A stretch of DNA of 64,000 bases from Breoghania corrubedonensis (lineage in GTDB: Bacteria; Pseudomonadota; Alphaproteobacteria; Rhizobiales; Stappiaceae), in the NCBI RefSeq assembly GCF_003053845.1, contig NZ_QAYG01000001.1, positions 378,078 through 442,077 of the forward strand, in the 5' to 3' direction. The notes beneath the pieces are model-generated. The model was not told the origin of the DNA, ran no database searches, and worked only from the letters and a program-made list of their open reading frames with translations. Positions within the stretch are counted from its first letter, which is position 1; each line of letters starts with the position of its first letter. The translations under genes were made by a program, and so were the position numbers. This document shows positions 19,110 to 28,645 of the stretch, in pieces.

Positions 19110-19799
19110 TCACATGCTGGCCGCCTCCTCCAGCGTCGCCATTTTCTCGATGCAGTAATAGCCCGAGATCTGGCTGATCGTGCCCGCGCGCTTCCATTCG
19201 TTGAGCACGCGGGACACGTTCTCGCGCGCGGCCCCCGCCATGTTGGCGATGTCGGCCTGCGAGAGCTTGTAGTGGATCAGTGTGCGGTCCTTTTCCACCT
19301 CCTTGCCGAAGCTGTCGGCCAGCAGCAGCAGTGTCTTGGCGACGCGACCGGGCAGCGGCAGGAACGAGCGCGCGGCCAGCACATCGTTGGCGAGCCGCAG
19401 CCGGCCGCCGACGATGCGCAGCATGTGGCGGTAGATGTCCGGGTTCTCCTCCGCGAAGCGGTCGAAGGCGCGCTTGTCGAAAAAGGCGAGCCGGGCGGGC
19501 TTCAGCGCCGTCACTGTCGCCGATCTCGGCTGACCGTCGAGAAGCGCCATCTCGCCCACAAGCTGGCCGGGGCCGAGCACCGCCAGAAGCTGTTCGTCGC
19601 CCTCAGCTGACAGGAGCGACACCCGAAGCGAGCCCTCCAGCACCGCATAGCAGCCGTTTCCCGGATCGCCCGCCTCAAACAGGATCGTGCCCGCCTTCAG
19701 CTTCATCGGCCGGGCGAGCGCCTCCAGCCCGGCGGCAAGATCGGGCGCAAGCCCCCCCAGCGAGAAGCTGTTTTCAAGGAATTCATTGATCTCCGCCAC
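19110..19799 (-). CDS. Crp/Fnr family transcriptional regulator
   Basis: The protein has 229 aa from GTG 19799, which has GGGAG upstream and gives the usual N-terminal length; the frame is open to 19991, so an ATG at 19886 is an alternative. The cyclic-nucleotide-binding-like domain (about 15-130) contains AGTILFEAGDPGNGCYAVLEG and GQLVGEMALLDGQPRSATV. The C-terminal winged helix contains LSQADIANMAGAARENVSRV. The N-terminal Cys cluster of Fnr is absent, so it is not an iron-sulfur oxygen sensor. The ligand is unknown. Confidence 0.9.
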   Translation of the reverse strand: MAEINEFLENSFSLGGLAPDLAAGLEALARPMKLKAGTILFEAGDPGNGCYAVLEGSLRVSLLSAEGDEQLLAVLGPGQLVGEMALLDGQPRSATVTALKPARLAFFDKRAFDRFAEENPDIYRHMLRIVGGRLRLANDVLAARSFLPLPGRVAKTLLLLADSFGKEVEKDRTLIHYKLSQADIANMAGAARENVSRVLNEWKRAGTISQISGYYCIEKMATLEEAASM

Positions 19800-20287
19800 C
19801 AGCCATTCTCCCCGTTGGAGCCGCGCCGCACCTGAAATATGCCTGGACCATACGACAGGTGGAACCCATCGCCGCCCCGCACGTTTCATAACCAGACAGG
19901 ACGCGGACTTTGCCGTGAGCTTTGAAGGGAAACGCCATCTGGCCGCCCCCGCTGGCCGGATCAGGCGAAAGCCCTTCAAAGAGTGCCGCATTCGCCCGTC
20001 AGGTTAAAGCATCGCCGTGTGACGGTCATCACAGATGATCCTGGCAAGGCGGTTTAGAAGAAGATCGTCGGCTTCGCCCCTTCAGGTGCGCGGCCGGTTC
20101 ATATCAAAGCAGTCGCGTCGCCCAACCGACTTCCAACAGGGCTTCAGCTGCCGTTCGCAAGATACGCCGGTTTCCCCACCGGCAGAATAGTCGAGACCCG
20201 CTCCCCGCCGGTCTCCCCCCGCCGCAACCGTCTCCCCGACCGGTTTCGGCACCAAGGCAGGGCTGTTTTATCCCCGGCCCACGCACG

Positions 20288-20330
20288 AAACGCCTCCCTG
20301 TACCCCGCAGGGAGGCGTTTTCGTTTTCTT
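20288..20330 (+). terminator. Strong Rho-independent terminator without an assigned gene
   Basis: A perfect 13-bp stem AAACGCCTCCCTG (20288-20300) with CAGGGAGGCGTTT (20308-20320) is followed by TCGTTTTCTT. No plus-strand gene lies upstream between 19800 and 20287 (the Crp/Fnr gene is on the minus strand), so the terminator may end an unannotated small RNA. The rest of the gap 19800-20488 shows nothing else that I can support. Confidence 0.8.
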
Positions 20331-20488
20331 CCGGATCCCGTTTTTCGCATACCCGCCCGCATCGTGCCGCATCCCTTATTTCGAATGGCCGTTATATAAA
20401 GAACAATCGCTATTGGAGCGCATGCCGGATGCCTTCCCGCCCGCACCGCGTTCCGGCGCAGGCGGACCACTTTCGAAGGTGCGGACCG

Positions 20489-21139
20489 ATGGATCCCTAC
20501 GAACACATCTACGATGACGGCGACGGCAACGACGGCACAACGCTCGTACTCCTCCACGGAACAGGCGGCGACGCGGCACAATTCATGAAACTGGGACGGG
20601 CGGCCGCCCCGACCGCAGCCCTGATCGCGCTGGAAGGAAATGTCGACGAGCAAGGGCTCGCTCGCTTTTATCGCAGGGTATCGGCCGACATTCCCGATTT
20701 CGAGGATCTGGAAAACCGGTCGCGCGACCTCGCCGCGTTCCTCGCCGATGCTCTTCAGCGCCACGGGCGCGATCCCGACCGGGCGGTGGGCGTGGGCTAT
20801 TCGAACGGCGCCAACATCCTTGCGAACCTGCTTTTCAACCAGCCCCGCGTGCTGGCGGGCTATGCGCTGATGCATCCCTCCATCCTCTATCGGCCGTGCT
20901 CGAACAAGGCTATCGCGGGGCGCAAGGTGCTGATCACGGCGGGGGCGGACGATCCGATCGCCCCGGAAGCGGAGACCCGCAAGCTGCGCGCCTGGCTGCA
21001 CAAGCAGGGTGCCACGGTCGACCTGATGGTTCATGACGGCGAACAGGACCTGCGCGAGGAGGAGATCGACCGGCTGAAAGCCTGGCTCGCCGAATTCTGC
21101 CGGGCAGGACGCGTCAACGCGATGGCCGACAGCGCCTGA
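20489..21139 (+). CDS. Alpha/beta hydrolase (carboxylesterase/phospholipase family)
   Basis: The protein has 216 aa from ATG 20489, with GAAGG (20475-20479) upstream; an earlier in-frame start at 20429 adds a non-conserved Arg-rich stretch. The oxyanion-hole segment LVLLHGTGGDAAQF, the nucleophile elbow GVGYSNGAN and the acid region ITAGADDPIAP are in the usual order. The catalytic Ser sits in G-Y-S-N-G; the usual C-terminal His is not obvious (VHDGEQDL). It is similar in size to YpfH/MhqO-type esterases, which act on small esters in the cytosol. Confidence 0.88.
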   Translation: MDPYEHIYDDGDGNDGTTLVLLHGTGGDAAQFMKLGRAAAPTAALIALEGNVDEQGLARFYRRVSADIPDFEDLENRSRDLAAFLADALQRHGRDPDRAVGVGYSNGANILANLLFNQPRVLAGYALMHPSILYRPCSNKAIAGRKVLITAGADDPIAPEAETRKLRAWLHKQGATVDLMVHDGEQDLREEEIDRLKAWLAEFCRAGRVNAMADSA

Positions 21140-21271
21140 GGCGGACGTCGCGCTACAACGCCGGAAAAGAACGGTTTCGCCTTTCGACGCGCCGCCGAGG
21201 CATGCGCCTTTGGCGTCTCGAAAGGCCGATACCCGCACAGATCGGGCGAACATGCCCGAACCCGCTTTCTT

Positions 21272-22066
21272 TCAGAACAGGAAGATGTCCTTCTCCGTCA
21301 GCGCCAACAGGAAGTCGGGGCTGTCGAGATAGGCGAACTGGGACTCGCGGCCTGCGATCTCGGCCCTGGTGGCGAGACTGCGCAGGTGCTCGTCCGCCTG
21401 GGCGGGCACGCACCAGACCGACGTGCCATCGCGCCGGCCTTCCAGCCCGCGCCAGAAGAAGCGGTGCAGCGCCTTCGGGTCCTCCACCATCGGCAGGGTG
21501 ACAGCCTCGCGGTTGGTGTCGCCGCCGAGCTTGCGGATACGGCGGGCGAGGAGGCGGCTGCGCAGGCGCTCTGGCTCGCGGAACAGGAAATCCGGCCAAT
21601 CCTCACGGTAGCGTTCCGCCATCACCTCCACCACCAGCTTGGCGACCCCGGCATTGCCGTCGAGCCCGTCGGCCAGCGCGATGAAAGCCGGGGGGTGGCC
21701 GTAATAGTCCTGGAACCTGTCCAGCTGCGCCTCGATCTCCGCCTTGAGCGCCATGTTCGGCAAAAGCCCCAAAGGCGCGCGCAGGGAATAGAAGCGCGGC
21801 GCGGGAAACCGGGGGCCGAGCGCCTCGCGGGCGGGATCGGAAATCGGAGCGTAAGGGCGCGAGAGAACCAGCGTCAGGCCGACGCGGGTGCGCCGGGCCA
21901 CCGTTTCCACCTGATCGCGAAGCGGCAGATATTCGCGCGGCCAGCGGTCGGAAGCCGCGATACAACCCACCGCCGTCAGCCGGTTATCGGCCAGAAGCGC
22001 GCGGATCGCCCTGTCGACGCCGAAGGCGGTGCCGTAGTCGAGCGCGGTCAGGACAATGCGTTTCAT
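21272..22066 (-). CDS. ChbG/HpnK (YdjC-like) family protein with altered active site
   Basis: The protein has 264 aa. ATG 22066 has GAGGAAG directly upstream. It keeps the overall ChbG/HpnK layout, but where active carbohydrate deacetylases have a DDxG motif it reads TALDYG. The later metal His positions appear changed (VGLTLVLS, where GLHL is usual, and DGLDGNAGV, where a His-containing motif is usual). So it is probably not a classical metal-dependent deacetylase. It is the third gene of a minus-strand operon with a GT2-GtrA protein and a GT39-type transferase, which suggests a role in lipid-linked sugar transfer to the envelope. Confidence 0.75.
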   Translation of the reverse strand: MKRIVLTALDYGTAFGVDRAIRALLADNRLTAVGCIAASDRWPREYLPLRDQVETVARRTRVGLTLVLSRPYAPISDPAREALGPRFPAPRFYSLRAPLGLLPNMALKAEIEAQLDRFQDYYGHPPAFIALADGLDGNAGVAKLVVEVMAERYREDWPDFLFREPERLRSRLLARRIRKLGGDTNREAVTLPMVEDPKALHRFFWRGLEGRRDGTSVWCVPAQADEHLRSLATRAEIAGRESQFAYLDSPDFLLALTEKDIFLF

Positions 22067-22153
22067 CTTCCTCGGACCCAGTAGCAGGCGAAAGGCCAAT
22101 GCCTGAAGGCCGGTTGCGGCCGAATCGCCGACCTCTTCCCTTAACCGGATACG

Positions 22154-23707
22154 CTACTCGGTGTCGTGCGAAAAGACGGCTTGCGCGCCGCCCTTCGCAC
22201 CGGCGATGCGGTAGATGCGGATCTGTTCCAGTGCCACGCCGGCCACTTCGCGCGTGACGGTGGCCAGAAGCTCGACCTCGGCGAAGCGCGCCGCAAGTTC
22301 GTCAGAGCGGTCGCGCCGCGTCACGGCGACATAGAGCGCGGGGCGCACCACGAGCGACGGATCGGGCGATGGATCCATGGCGTAGCGGATGCGCTCATCA
22401 AGCTGGAAGACGGGGAGAGCCGAGCCGGCCTCATGGAGCGCGAAGGCGATCTGGCCCGTCATGCCGTAGGCCGAGGTTGCGACCCAGGCCGCGTCCTCGC
22501 GCTTTGCCAGTTCCGTGATCTCGCGCGCCACCTCCGGCCAACCGCGCAGCTGGAAGGTCGGGTCCTTGCGCGCGAAGGCGCCGGTGAGCGGCGTCACCGC
22601 GTGGACATAGATCACCAGCGACACGGCGACGCCAATTGGCACGGCGACGGCTCGCAGGATCTTCAACACCCGCGCCATCATACCCGATCGCGTCTCGATA
22701 TCGGCGGCGACGAAGGCCGCCATCAGCACCAGCGCGGGAAACAGCGGCGCCGGCCAATTCGCCTGCACCCGGTTATGGAGGGAATGGAACAGCAGATAGG
22801 CGAAGAACGGCAGGCTGGTGAGAAGCGGCAGCGCCCAGCCGGCATCGCGCCGGCGCACCGTTCGCGCGACCGCGACGCCGATGCCGACAAGCGCGATGAC
22901 CGCGATTGCCGGGTTGAGCAGCCCCAGTTCCGCGCCGATGAATTCGCCGATGAAGCGCGAGGTCCAGCCATGCGGCACGGCGCGGCCGAACTGCTTGACG
23001 AAGGAGGCCCATTCGTGGGCCGCGTTCCACTGGACGACCGGCACGGTGATGAGCAGCGCGAGGATGCCTCCGGCCCACAGTTGCCATGTCGCAAACGCCG
23101 CGCGCGCGCGCGGCATCGCGACGAGCCACACGATGATGCCCGCGCCCAGGAACAGCACCGAATATTTCGAGATCAGACCCAGACCGGCAAACAGCCCGAC
23201 GGCGAGAAGCCAGTTGGCGCTGGCCGCCTTGCCGGGCTTCAGCCATTCGGCAAGCGCCCACAGCGTCAGCCCCCAGAACAGCACCGAGGGTGTGTCAGGG
23301 GTGGCAATCAGGCTGCCGATGCCGATGAGGATGGTGGCGTTGAAGAACAGGACGGCCCAGCCAGCGGCGCGGCGACCGTGCAGCAACAGGCATGTGCGCC
23401 ACAGCGCCAGCGAGCCCAGCGCGGTGGCGAGGATCCCGACAAGCCGGACGGCGAGCGCGTTGTCGCCGACGAGCCATTGGCCTGCGGCGATCCACCAGCC
23501 GATCATCGGGGGATGGTCGTAATAGCCGGCGGCCGGGTGGAGGCCCCACAGCCGGTAATAGGCCTCGTCTTCCGACAGCCAGGCGTGACCGCCCGCCCAC
23601 AGCCTTATCGCGGTAAGCACGACGACGAAGAGGATCAAAGCCGGCGGCCTCAGCCACCAACCAAGGCCCGCATCCGTTTCGCTTTCAGCCGTGACCGGGG
23701 CCGGCAT
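22154..23707 (-). CDS. GT39/ArnT-like membrane glycosyltransferase
   Basis: The protein has 517 aa with about 11-12 membrane helices. The first periplasmic loop holds WLSEDEAYYRLW and YYDHPPMIGWW, the conserved acidic and His-Pro-Pro features of the PMT/ArnT fold, which moves a sugar from a polyprenyl phosphate donor to an acceptor on the periplasmic side. A C-terminal soluble domain follows. The start lies 3 bases after the stop of the GT2-GtrA gene, so the two are co-translated. In rhizobia related pairs add galacturonate to lipopolysaccharide; that substrate is not proven here. Confidence 0.88.
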   Translation of the reverse strand: MPAPVTAESETDAGLGWWLRPPALILFVVVLTAIRLWAGGHAWLSEDEAYYRLWGLHPAAGYYDHPPMIGWWIAAGQWLVGDNALAVRLVGILATALGSLALWRTCLLLHGRRAAGWAVLFFNATILIGIGSLIATPDTPSVLFWGLTLWALAEWLKPGKAASANWLLAVGLFAGLGLISKYSVLFLGAGIIVWLVAMPRARAAFATWQLWAGGILALLITVPVVQWNAAHEWASFVKQFGRAVPHGWTSRFIGEFIGAELGLLNPAIAVIALVGIGVAVARTVRRRDAGWALPLLTSLPFFAYLLFHSLHNRVQANWPAPLFPALVLMAAFVAADIETRSGMMARVLKILRAVAVPIGVAVSLVIYVHAVTPLTGAFARKDPTFQLRGWPEVAREITELAKREDAAWVATSAYGMTGQIAFALHEAGSALPVFQLDERIRYAMDPSPDPSLVVRPALYVAVTRRDRSDELAARFAEVELLATVTREVAGVALEQIRIYRIAGAKGGAQAVFSHDTE

Positions 23708-23710
23708 CGC

Positions 23711-24847
23711 TCAGGTCTTCCGCCATGTCAGGACGGAGCTCGCGGCGTAGTTCCACACCGCGCCCATGGCGGCACCCGCCGTGCCCGCCAGCCACCAGGA
23801 CGAATCCATGCCGTAGATCCAGTCCGCCACGCCGACATTGGCGATGACGCCCACGGAGCACACGATATAGAAGCTGATCAGTCCCTTCACCGCCGCAAAG
23901 CCCCTCAGCCGCCGGTCGCGATAGGTGAGGTGGTTGTTGAGGAAGAAGTTCCACGTCATGGCGACGAAGGTCGCGAGAAGCTGCGAATAGTCGAAAGGCA
24001 TCGCGACGAGACCGGCGCGCAGGGAGGTTAGATGCACAACCACACCGGAGGCCCCGACAAGCCCGAACATCAGGAAGCGCACGGAAACGAGATCGCGGGT
24101 GAGCTTGGACACGAGCAGGCCGAGATATTCCATCGTCACCAGCGTATCGAGCTTGCTCTCGCCGTGAAGGCGCTCGCGGAAGACGAAGGGCAGCTCGCGC
24201 ACCCGCAAGGCGCCTTTCGCGGAGGCCGCGATGTCGAGCATGATCTTGAAGCCCTGGCTGGAAAGCTTCGGCGCCACCTCGTCGACCTTTTCCCGGCGGA
24301 TGGCGAAGAAGCCGCTCATCGGATCGGAAAGTTCCACGCCCAGAAGCGTGCGCGCCAGCCCGTTGGCGACGCCCGAGCCCCAGGCGCGGGTTGCCGAAAG
24401 CCCCTCGCCCACCGTGCCGCCTTCCACGAAACGGCTGGCGACGACGAGATCGGCCTCATCGGCGCGAAGCAGCCCCAGCATGCGCGGCAGCAGGCTCTCG
24501 TCGTGCTGGAGATCGGCGTCCATGACCGCGACGAAGGGCGCGGAGGAGGCCAGCATGCCTTCCACGCAGGCGCCTGACAGCCCGCGCCGGCCGACCCGCT
24601 TGATGCAGCGGACGCGCGGATCGCGCCGCGCGATTTCCTTGGCCACTTCCGCCGTGCCGTCGGGGGAGTTGTCGTCGACGAAGATCGCCTCCCAACGGAT
24701 GCCGGCCAGAACGGCATCAAGCTTTTCCACGATCAGCGGAACGTTGGCGCTCTCGTTATAGGTCGGCAGCACGACGGTCAGCTCCGCCGGTTCGAAAGGA
24801 CCCGGCTGGGTCTCGGCCTCGTTCAAGGCTGTCTCGGTCAATTGCAT
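23711..24847 (-). CDS. Polyprenyl-phosphate glycosyltransferase (GT2) fused to GtrA domain
   Basis: The protein has 378 aa from ATG 24847; a farther in-frame ATG exists but adds a Cys/Arg-rich stretch that does not look coding. The GT2 domain (about 22-250) has LTVVLPTYNESANV, IFVDDNSPDGT, MDADLQHDE and the DPMSGFFAI acceptor motif of dolichol/polyprenyl phosphate sugar synthases. The C-terminal four-helix GtrA domain (about 255-375) has FLMFGLVGASGVVVH and WNFFLNNHLTYRDRR. It makes the lipid-linked sugar donor in the cytosol and may flip it. It is first in the operon with the GT39-type transferase and the ChbG-like protein. Confidence 0.9.
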   Translation of the reverse strand: MQLTETALNEAETQPGPFEPAELTVVLPTYNESANVPLIVEKLDAVLAGIRWEAIFVDDNSPDGTAEVAKEIARRDPRVRCIKRVGRRGLSGACVEGMLASSAPFVAVMDADLQHDESLLPRMLGLLRADEADLVVASRFVEGGTVGEGLSATRAWGSGVANGLARTLLGVELSDPMSGFFAIRREKVDEVAPKLSSQGFKIMLDIAASAKGALRVRELPFVFRERLHGESKLDTLVTMEYLGLLVSKLTRDLVSVRFLMFGLVGASGVVVHLTSLRAGLVAMPFDYSQLLATFVAMTWNFFLNNHLTYRDRRLRGFAAVKGLISFYIVCSVGVIANVGVADWIYGMDSSWWLAGTAGAAMGAVWNYAASSVLTWRKT

Positions 24848-25105
24848 GAAACGTCCGTTGGTGACGGCGCGCGCCCGTTTGCGCGCCCCGACTTCGATAC
24901 TGCTCGCCCAAGTCGCGCGGACCATAGCCAAACATCGGACATTTGCAAGGCGGGGAAGGCCGGACGGCCCCGCGCGCCCTCCCCCTGCCCCGCCCGGCGC
25001 CGGGACGCAACGTCGCACGCCGTAACGGCAGGTTTTCTGGCCAAGCCGGCCGCAAACGCCTATATGGGACGCAGAGGTCCCTGAACAGCGTTGCCGAAAG
25101 CCACC

Positions 25106-25540
25106 ATGACGCAGCTCGACATCCGCCCCGCCGTATCGCGCGTTCCCGCGCATCCTTCCATCACCCGCGCGCAGATTTCCGAACTGGTCGATACCTTCTA
25201 CGGCCGGGTGCAGGGCGATGAACGTCTCGGCCCGATCTTCGCCGGACGGATTGCGGACTGGGGTCCGCACCTTGCCAAGATGAAGCACTTCTGGGCCTCG
25301 GTGCTGCTCAAGACCGGCGAATACAAGGGCAAGCCGGTGCCGGCGCATTTCGTGATGAAGGAGGTGGAGGCGGAGGATTTCGGCATCTGGCTCGGCCATT
25401 TCCGCACCGTGGCGCACGAGATCTTCGAGCCTGAGGCCGCCCCTATCGTCATCGCCCAGGCGGAGCGCATCGCGACAAGCCTCTGGATGGCCATGTTCGC
25501 CACCCCCTTCGACAAGGCACCGGATTATTTGCGGAGCTGA
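25106..25540 (+). CDS. Group III truncated haemoglobin
   Basis: The protein has 144 aa from ATG 25106. The 2-on-2 globin features are present: ITRAQISELVDTFYGRVQGD in the first helix, LGPIFAGRI, then the strongly conserved HLAKMKHFWASVLLKTGEY followed by PAHF around the haem proximal side. The trHb3 type is common in alphaproteobacteria. Proposed roles are oxygen, NO or sulfide handling. It stands alone with repeats downstream. The start is not fully certain because no strong Shine-Dalgarno sequence precedes it. Confidence 0.9.
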   Translation: MTQLDIRPAVSRVPAHPSITRAQISELVDTFYGRVQGDERLGPIFAGRIADWGPHLAKMKHFWASVLLKTGEYKGKPVPAHFVMKEVEAEDFGIWLGHFRTVAHEIFEPEAAPIVIAQAERIATSLWMAMFATPFDKAPDYLRS

Positions 25541-25563
25541 GGGGAGCTTCGGACTGTGGCGGG

Positions 25564-25697
25564 AGATCCCGGGTCTGCGGAGCAGCGTTCCACGCTGCAC
25601 TGCGCCCGGGATGACGCTAGAGAGTGTGGTGTGAGGTGGAAGTGTCATCCCGGACGCGATGCGGTACGAAGTGCCGCTTCGCAGATCCGGGATCCCC
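25564..25697. repeat. Dispersed palindromic repeat, family A
   Basis: Two inverted half elements form a pair: one ends CGCCCGGGATGAC (to about 25615), the other begins GTCATCCCGGACGCGATGCG (25643) and ends near AGATCCGGGATC. The same sequences occur as a near-perfect element at 34890-35024. The gap 25541-25865 holds nothing else that I can support. Confidence 0.75.
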
Positions 25698-25865
25698 GCA
25701 CGATGTCGATCGCACGCGCGCTCTTCCCGTACGATGCATGCAAACCCAAGCCTCTCCTTGCCCTTACCCCCGCTTTCGTCTAGGAAACCGCTGCCCGACA
25801 CGCGCGCGGGCGTCCCCGATTTTGCCCGTGATTCAGAACGCGTTTTTCCGGAAAGTCCGCAGGCG

Positions 25866-27488
25866 ATGGCCAAGACCAAGAAGCCCCAGAAACTCAAAGC
25901 CCGCCTGCCGCGCGGTTTCACCGACCGCTCACCCGCCGACATCCGCGCAACCGATGCGATGATGGCGCGGATCCGCGAGGTCTATGAGCGCTACGGGTTC
26001 GATCCGGTCGAAACGCCGATGTTCGAATACACCGATGCGCTGGGCAAGTTCCTGCCCGATCAGGACCGGCCGAACGAGGGCGTCTTCTCGCTGCAGGACG
26101 ACGACGAGCAGTGGCTTAGCTTGCGCTACGACCTGACGGCGCCGCTGGCCCGTCACGTGGCCGAAAACATCAACGAGATCCAGCTTCCCTTCCGCAGCTA
26201 TCGCGCGGGCTGGGTTTTTCGCAACGAAAAGCCGGGCCCGGGCCGCTTCCGCCAGTTCATGCAGTTCGACGCCGATACGGTCGGCGCGCCTTCCGTTCAG
26301 GCGGACGCGGAAATGTGCATGATGATGGCGGACGCGATGGAAGCCGTGGGCATCAAGCGCGGCGACTACGTCATCCGGGTCAACAACCGCAAGGTGCTGG
26401 ATGGGGTGCTGGAGGCGATCGGGCTGGGTGGCGAGGAGAATGCAGGGCGTCGGCTCACCGTGCTGCGCGCTATGGATAAGCTCGATAAGTTTGGCCCGAA
26501 GGGCGTGCAAATGTTGTTGGGAAAAGGGCGCAAGGACGAAAGCGGGGACTTTACTCCCGGTGCAGGTTTAGACGACGAGAGCATCGGAAAAGTGCTTTTT
26601 TGTATCGATTTCAATCCTTTCCACTCTCCAAAACTGGCCGAAAAATTTGAAGAAGATGGATACTTTGAAAGAAAGGCACAGGCTGCTCTAGGGCCAGACT
26701 ACGACCTCGAAATTTTCACACTTCTCGATCAATTTCGATCGGTGTTTGGTGATTTCGGCACTGCAGCATCTGGCTTCGAAGAACTAGCTGAAATAGCTAT
26801 TCTTTGCGCAGCTGCCGGTTATGACGAAACCCGCATCAAGATCGACCCCTCGGTCGTCCGAGGCCTCGAATATTACACCGGCCCTGTCTACGAGGCCGAA
26901 CTCCTCTTCGACGTGACCAACGAGAAGGGCGAGAAGGTGCAGTTCGGCTCGGTCGGCGGTGGTGGGCGCTATGACGGGCTCGTGAAGCGCTTCACGGGTC
27001 AGGACGTGCCGGCGACCGGCTTTTCCATCGGCGTCTCCCGTCTGATGACGGCACTGAAGAACCTCGGCAAGCTCGAGGCCGATACCGTGCTCGCCCCCGT
27101 GCTCGTCACCGTCATGGACGGCAACGATGCGGATGCGCAGGCGAAATACCAGAGTTTCGTCCAGCAGTTGCGTGATGCGAAGATCCGCGCCGAGCTCTAT
27201 CAGGGCAACTGGAAGAAGTTCGGCAACCAGCTGAAATACGCCGACAAGCGCGGCTGTCCGCTCGCCATCATCCAGGGCTCGGAAGAGCGCGGCAACGGCG
27301 AGATACAGATCAAGGACCTGATCGAGGGCAAGCGCATGTCGCAGGAGATCTCGGACAACGCCGCCTGGCGCGAGGCGCGGCCCGCGCAGGTGACCGTGAC
27401 GGAGGCCGATCTCGTCGCCACGGTGAAGAAGATGCTCGCCGACCAGAAGGCGGACCGCGAACGCGGCAACCCGTCCGGGCAAGACTAA
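25866..27488 (+). CDS. hisS: Histidyl-tRNA synthetase
   Basis: The protein has 540 aa from ATG 25866; upstream in-frame codons belong to repeat DNA. It charges tRNA-His with histidine. The class II motifs and the histidine-specific stretches are present: [17 protein letters not shown] (motif 2), RGLEYYTG (HisA) and [11 protein letters not shown] (motif 3 region), then the anticodon-binding domain. It is longer than the E. coli enzyme (424 aa). The segment about 26480-26830 has clearly lower GC than its flanks (141 of 300 bases at 26521-26820 by hand count; flanking lines give 41/60 and 37/60) while the frame stays intact. hisZ follows after 5 bases. Confidence 0.96.
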   Translation: MAKTKKPQKLKARLPRGFTDRSPADIRATDAMMARIREVYERYGFDPVETPMFEYTDALGKFLPDQDRPNEGVFSLQDDDEQWLSLRYDLTAPLARHVAENINEIQLPFRSYRAGWVFRNEKPGPGRFRQFMQFDADTVGAPSVQADAEMCMMMADAMEAVGIKRGDYVIRVNNRKVLDGVLEAIGLGGEENAGRRLTVLRAMDKLDKFGPKGVQMLLGKGRKDESGDFTPGAGLDDESIGKVLFCIDFNPFHSPKLAEKFEEDGYFERKAQAALGPDYDLEIFTLLDQFRSVFGDFGTAASGFEELAEIAILCAAAGYDETRIKIDPSVVRGLEYYTGPVYEAELLFDVTNEKGEKVQFGSVGGGGRYDGLVKRFTGQDVPATGFSIGVSRLMTALKNLGKLEADTVLAPVLVTVMDGNDADAQAKYQSFVQQLRDAKIRAELYQGNWKKFGNQLKYADKRGCPLAIIQGSEERGNGEIQIKDLIEGKRMSQEISDNAAWREARPAQVTVTEADLVATVKKMLADQKADRERGNPSGQD

Positions 27489-27493
27489 CGCGA

Positions 27494-28645
27494 ATGAGGA
27501 AGATGATGGCCGATAACCGCTTCGACGCCCTGGCACCGCTGTTTCAGGCCGGCGGCTATCACCATATCGCTCCGCCGATCCTGCAGCCGGCGGACGTCTT
27601 CCTCGACCTCGCCGGCGAGGACATCCGCCGCCGGCTTTTTCTGACCTCCGGGCAGGACGGGCTCGATCTCTGCCTTCGTCCCGATTTCACCATTCCCGTG
27701 GCGCGCACCCACCTTTCAGGCGGCGCGGCGGCGCGGGCCGGGGCCTATTGCTATTCCGGCCTCGTCTTCCGCCAGCGTGCGGGCGAGCTTGGCGAAATCC
27801 CGCAAGTGGGCGCGGAGAACATCGGCCGCACCGACCGGCTGGCGGCGGATGCCGACATGCTGGCGCTGGCGGTGGAGGCGGTGGAGAAGCTCGGCGGCAA
27901 GGCACCCGCCATCCGCATCGGCGACGAGGCGCTGTTCACCGGCGTCGTCGAAGCCCTCGGCCTGCCCACCGCCTGGCGCCGCCGCTTACGCGATCTCTTC
28001 GGCGAGCGCGCCCGGCTCGATCAGGCGATCGCCCGCATGGCCGGCAGCCAGGGCGCGGAAAAGGATGCGCGCATCGGCTTTCTCGCAGCCCTTGAAGGCG
28101 CCGACCCCGAAGCCGCACATGCGGTGGTGGAGGATCTTCTCTCCATCGCTGGCATCGAGGCGGTCGGCGGGCGCACGGCGGGCGAGATCGCAGAACGCTT
28201 TCTGGAACAGGCGGCGCTCGCCTCTGGTGCCGGTATCGGCCCGGAAACGGCGGCGACGCTGACCCGCTTTCTCGACATTTCCGGCAACCCCGACGAGGCC
28301 GGCGATGCGCTGACGCTCTTCGCGCACGAGGCGGGGCTCGACCTTTCCCAGCCGATCGCCGATTTCCGCGAGCGCGCGCGGCTGATTTCCGAACGCGGCC
28401 TGCCGGCGGACGCCATTACCTTTGCCGCCGATTTCGGCCGTCGCCTCGACTACTACACCGGCTTCGTGTTCGAGCTGCACGAAACGCCGGGCGTTCGCGG
28501 CCGCCCGCCCATCGCCGGCGGCGGGCGCTACGACAAGCTGCTGGCGCTGCTGGGCGCGGGCGAGGACGTTCCCGCCGTCGGCTTTTCCATCTGGCTTGAA
28601 CGCATCGCCGATCCTGAAGGCGCTTCAAAAGGAGCCGGCCAATGA
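27494..28645 (+). CDS. hisZ: ATP phosphoribosyltransferase regulatory subunit HisZ
   Basis: The protein has 383 aa. It is a HisRS paralogue without aminoacylation that regulates HisG. It keeps the fold landmarks [31 protein letters not shown] and [17 protein letters not shown] 27494 gives MRKMMADN; an in-frame ATG at 27506 is also possible. It sits between hisS and hisG and overlaps hisG by 4 bases (ATGA), so HisZ and HisG should be made in balanced amounts. Confidence 0.95.
   Translation: MRKMMADNRFDALAPLFQAGGYHHIAPPILQPADVFLDLAGEDIRRRLFLTSGQDGLDLCLRPDFTIPVARTHLSGGAAARAGAYCYSGLVFRQRAGELGEIPQVGAENIGRTDRLAADADMLALAVEAVEKLGGKAPAIRIGDEALFTGVVEALGLPTAWRRRLRDLFGERARLDQAIARMAGSQGAEKDARIGFLAALEGADPEAAHAVVEDLLSIAGIEAVGGRTAGEIAERFLEQAALASGAGIGPETAATLTRFLDISGNPDEAGDALTLFAHEAGLDLSQPIADFRERARLISERGLPADAITFAADFGRRLDYYTGFVFELHETPGVRGRPPIAGGGRYDKLLALLGAGEDVPAVGFSIWLERIADPEGASKGAGQ

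Noticed and set aside
22166..24031. Plus-strand 621-codon frame opposite the glycosyltransferase genes
   Set aside because: It has the composition of a shadow frame (Arg/Gly/His/Gln-rich), and the minus-strand genes have exact family motifs.
23711..25942. 743-codon version of the GT2-GtrA gene
   Set aside because: The first 365 codons are antisense to the truncated haemoglobin gene and repeat DNA; the glycosyltransferase begins near 24847.
26480..26830. Possible frameshift or insertion in hisS
   Set aside because: The frame is continuous and the class II synthetase motifs on both sides are in register; only composition differs.
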